Translations under genes and position numbers: made by a program
Shown: in pieces, positions 63,218-64,000 of the stretch
How positions within the stretch are numbered: position 1 is the first letter of the stretch
Layout: each line of letters begins with the position of its first letter
NCBI RefSeq assembly: GCF_002251085.2
Contig: NZ_NOJZ02000001.1
Coordinates: 124,001-188,000 of the forward strand
DNA from: Romboutsia maritimum
Lineage (GTDB): Bacteria > Bacillota > Clostridia > Peptostreptococcales > Peptostreptococcaceae
Reading direction: 5' to 3'
Length of the DNA: 64,000 nt
Notes under the pieces: model-generated
Database searches by the model: none
What the model was told of the DNA's origin: nothing
Seen by the model: only the letters and a program-made list of their open reading frames with translations

Positions 63218-64000
63218 TTAAATAATTGATGCTCCTAAAATTCCAGCATCATTTTTATATTTTGCAATTACAATGTCTGCTATGTCTCTATCATTATAAA
63301 TTACCTTTTCTTTAACTCTTTGAGATAATCCATCTAGTATAATATCTTCTGAATTAGATATCCCTCCTCCTATACAAATAACTTCTGGATCTATAAAATG
63401 TATTATGTTTACAATTCCTTTAACAAGATATTCCTTAAATCTATTTATAGCCTCAACTGCAACTCTATCTTTTTCTATATATGCATCAAAAATTATTTTT
63501 GCATTAATATCTTCTTTTTTATTATGACATTTGTCTAAAATTAGGCTATCATATCCTTCATCAATTAGTTTCTGTACATATTTTATTATTGCAGTTGCTG
63601 AACAAAATGTCTCAAAACATCCATTGTTTCCACATTCACAATCAAAATAATTTGATTCTATAGTCATATGGCCTATCTCAGAATTTCTTCTATATAGACC
63701 ATCTATAACATTTCCATTTACTATAATAGAACCTCCTATGCCTGTTCCTAATGTAATCATTACTCCTAGATTATATCCTCTCATATTTCCATATTTATAC
63801 TCTCCTAGTGTCGCTAATGTTCCATCATTTTCTATAGATATACTAGTTGTTGGATATATTTGTTGTAACTTCAACTTCATTTGAGAATTTTTTAATCCTA
63901 AATTTAAGCATGTTATAGTTTCATCTTTATTTACAATCCCTGGAATTCCAATTCCTATCCTACTTATACTTTCAATTTTAATATTATTTTTTCTAAGGAT
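63218..64000 (-). CDS. ROK family sugar kinase, partial (5' end outside window)
   Basis: The frame stays open to the window edge, so the true start lies beyond 64000; an internal ATG at 63880 is not the start. IGIGIPGIVN and LGTGIGGSIIVNGNV are ATP- and sugar-binding loops. GHMTIE and the zinc site C-x-C-x4-C in DCECGNNGCFE are the ROK signature, and EVICIGGGISN closes the fold. Likely a glucokinase or related sugar kinase; the substrate cannot be fixed. It is separated from iscR by a terminator. Confidence 0.9.
   Translation of the reverse strand: MLRKNNIKIESISRIGIGIPGIVNKDETITCLNLGLKNSQMKLKLQQIYPTTSISIENDGTLATLGEYKYGNMRGYNLGVMITLGTGIGGSIIVNGNVIDGLYRRNSEIGHMTIESNYFDCECGNNGCFETFCSATAIIKYVQKLIDEGYDSLILDKCHNKKEDINAKIIFDAYIEKDRVAVEAINRFKEYLVKGIVNIIHFIDPEVICIGGGISNSEDIILDGLSQRVKEKVIYNDRDIADIVIAKYKNDAGILGASII

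Overview
The window is an AT-rich stretch of a low-GC Gram-positive, spore-forming chromosome. Gram-positive PolC, RNase Y and RNase J, YtfJ and YlmC/YmxH sporulation proteins, an alpha/beta-type spore-protein candidate, Rrf2-type IscR, a CWB2 cell-wall-anchoring protein and an alanyl T-box point to Clostridia. From memory, the order iscR-iscS-iscU-mnmA-alaS ... fur ... rnj ... polC-rimP-nusA-infB ... pnp ... ftsK ... recA resembles the Clostridioides/Paraclostridium group (Peptostreptococcaceae). No rRNA or tRNA gene, CRISPR array or intact mobile element was found. Nearly all core genes lie on the minus strand, so transcription mostly runs from high to low coordinates.

Layout. 1-8,900: partial rny, recA with a LexA-type operator, an overlapping ftsK-mnmH-rimO-pgsA cluster, and a TepA/ClpP-like protease. 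9,000-16,300: aspartokinase, PRC-barrel protein and M16 peptidase, a polysaccharide deacetylase with an altered catalytic motif, pnp, degV and rpsO with an S15-type leader hairpin. 16,300-23,900: the ribF-truB-nrnA-rbfA-infB-L7Ae-ylxR-nusA-rimP operon (listed in reverse of transcription), headed by a promoter followed by a terminator-like hairpin. 23,900-28,250: polC. 28,300-43,300 is the accessory part: a lone HExxH metalloprotein, an SH3-repeat glucosaminidase, a sirtuin, a CWB2 protein, the 3' remnant of a group II intron, a fragment of a duplicated flavoprotein gene, a TetR/MFS efflux pair, a broken Ser/Thr kinase gene, a PyrK-like plus FAD oxidoreductase pair, a YwaF-like membrane protein, leucyl aminopeptidase and a MarR regulator. 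43,500-56,600: YtfJ/YtfI, ScpAB, an M50 protease, a D-Ala-D-Ala carboxypeptidase, a small spore-protein candidate, YlbF, RNase J, a YdjM-like membrane protein, Fur, an LCP protein, RuvX, a large phosphatase-like membrane protein and IreB. 56,600-64,000: alaS behind its T-box, mnmA, the iscRSU iron-sulfur operon with two putative IscR boxes, and a ROK kinase cut by the window edge.

Functionally, the window links transcription, translation initiation and RNA decay (NusA, IF-2, RbfA, PNPase, RNases Y and J), sulfur trafficking into Fe-S clusters and tRNA or protein thiolation (IscS/IscU, MnmA, MnmH, RimO), and chromosome maintenance (FtsK, ScpAB, RecA, PolC).

No clearly new multi-gene defence or mobile system is visible. 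The least explained loci are the PyrK-like/FAD oxidoreductase pair with its Cys-rich N-terminus and decayed second copy, the 721-residue phosphatase-like membrane protein, and the unknown C-terminal domain of the CWB2 protein. The most informative non-coding signals are the LexA box, the S15-type leader, the rimP-nusA leader hairpin, the Fur-promoter palindrome, the IscR boxes and the decayed intron domain V.
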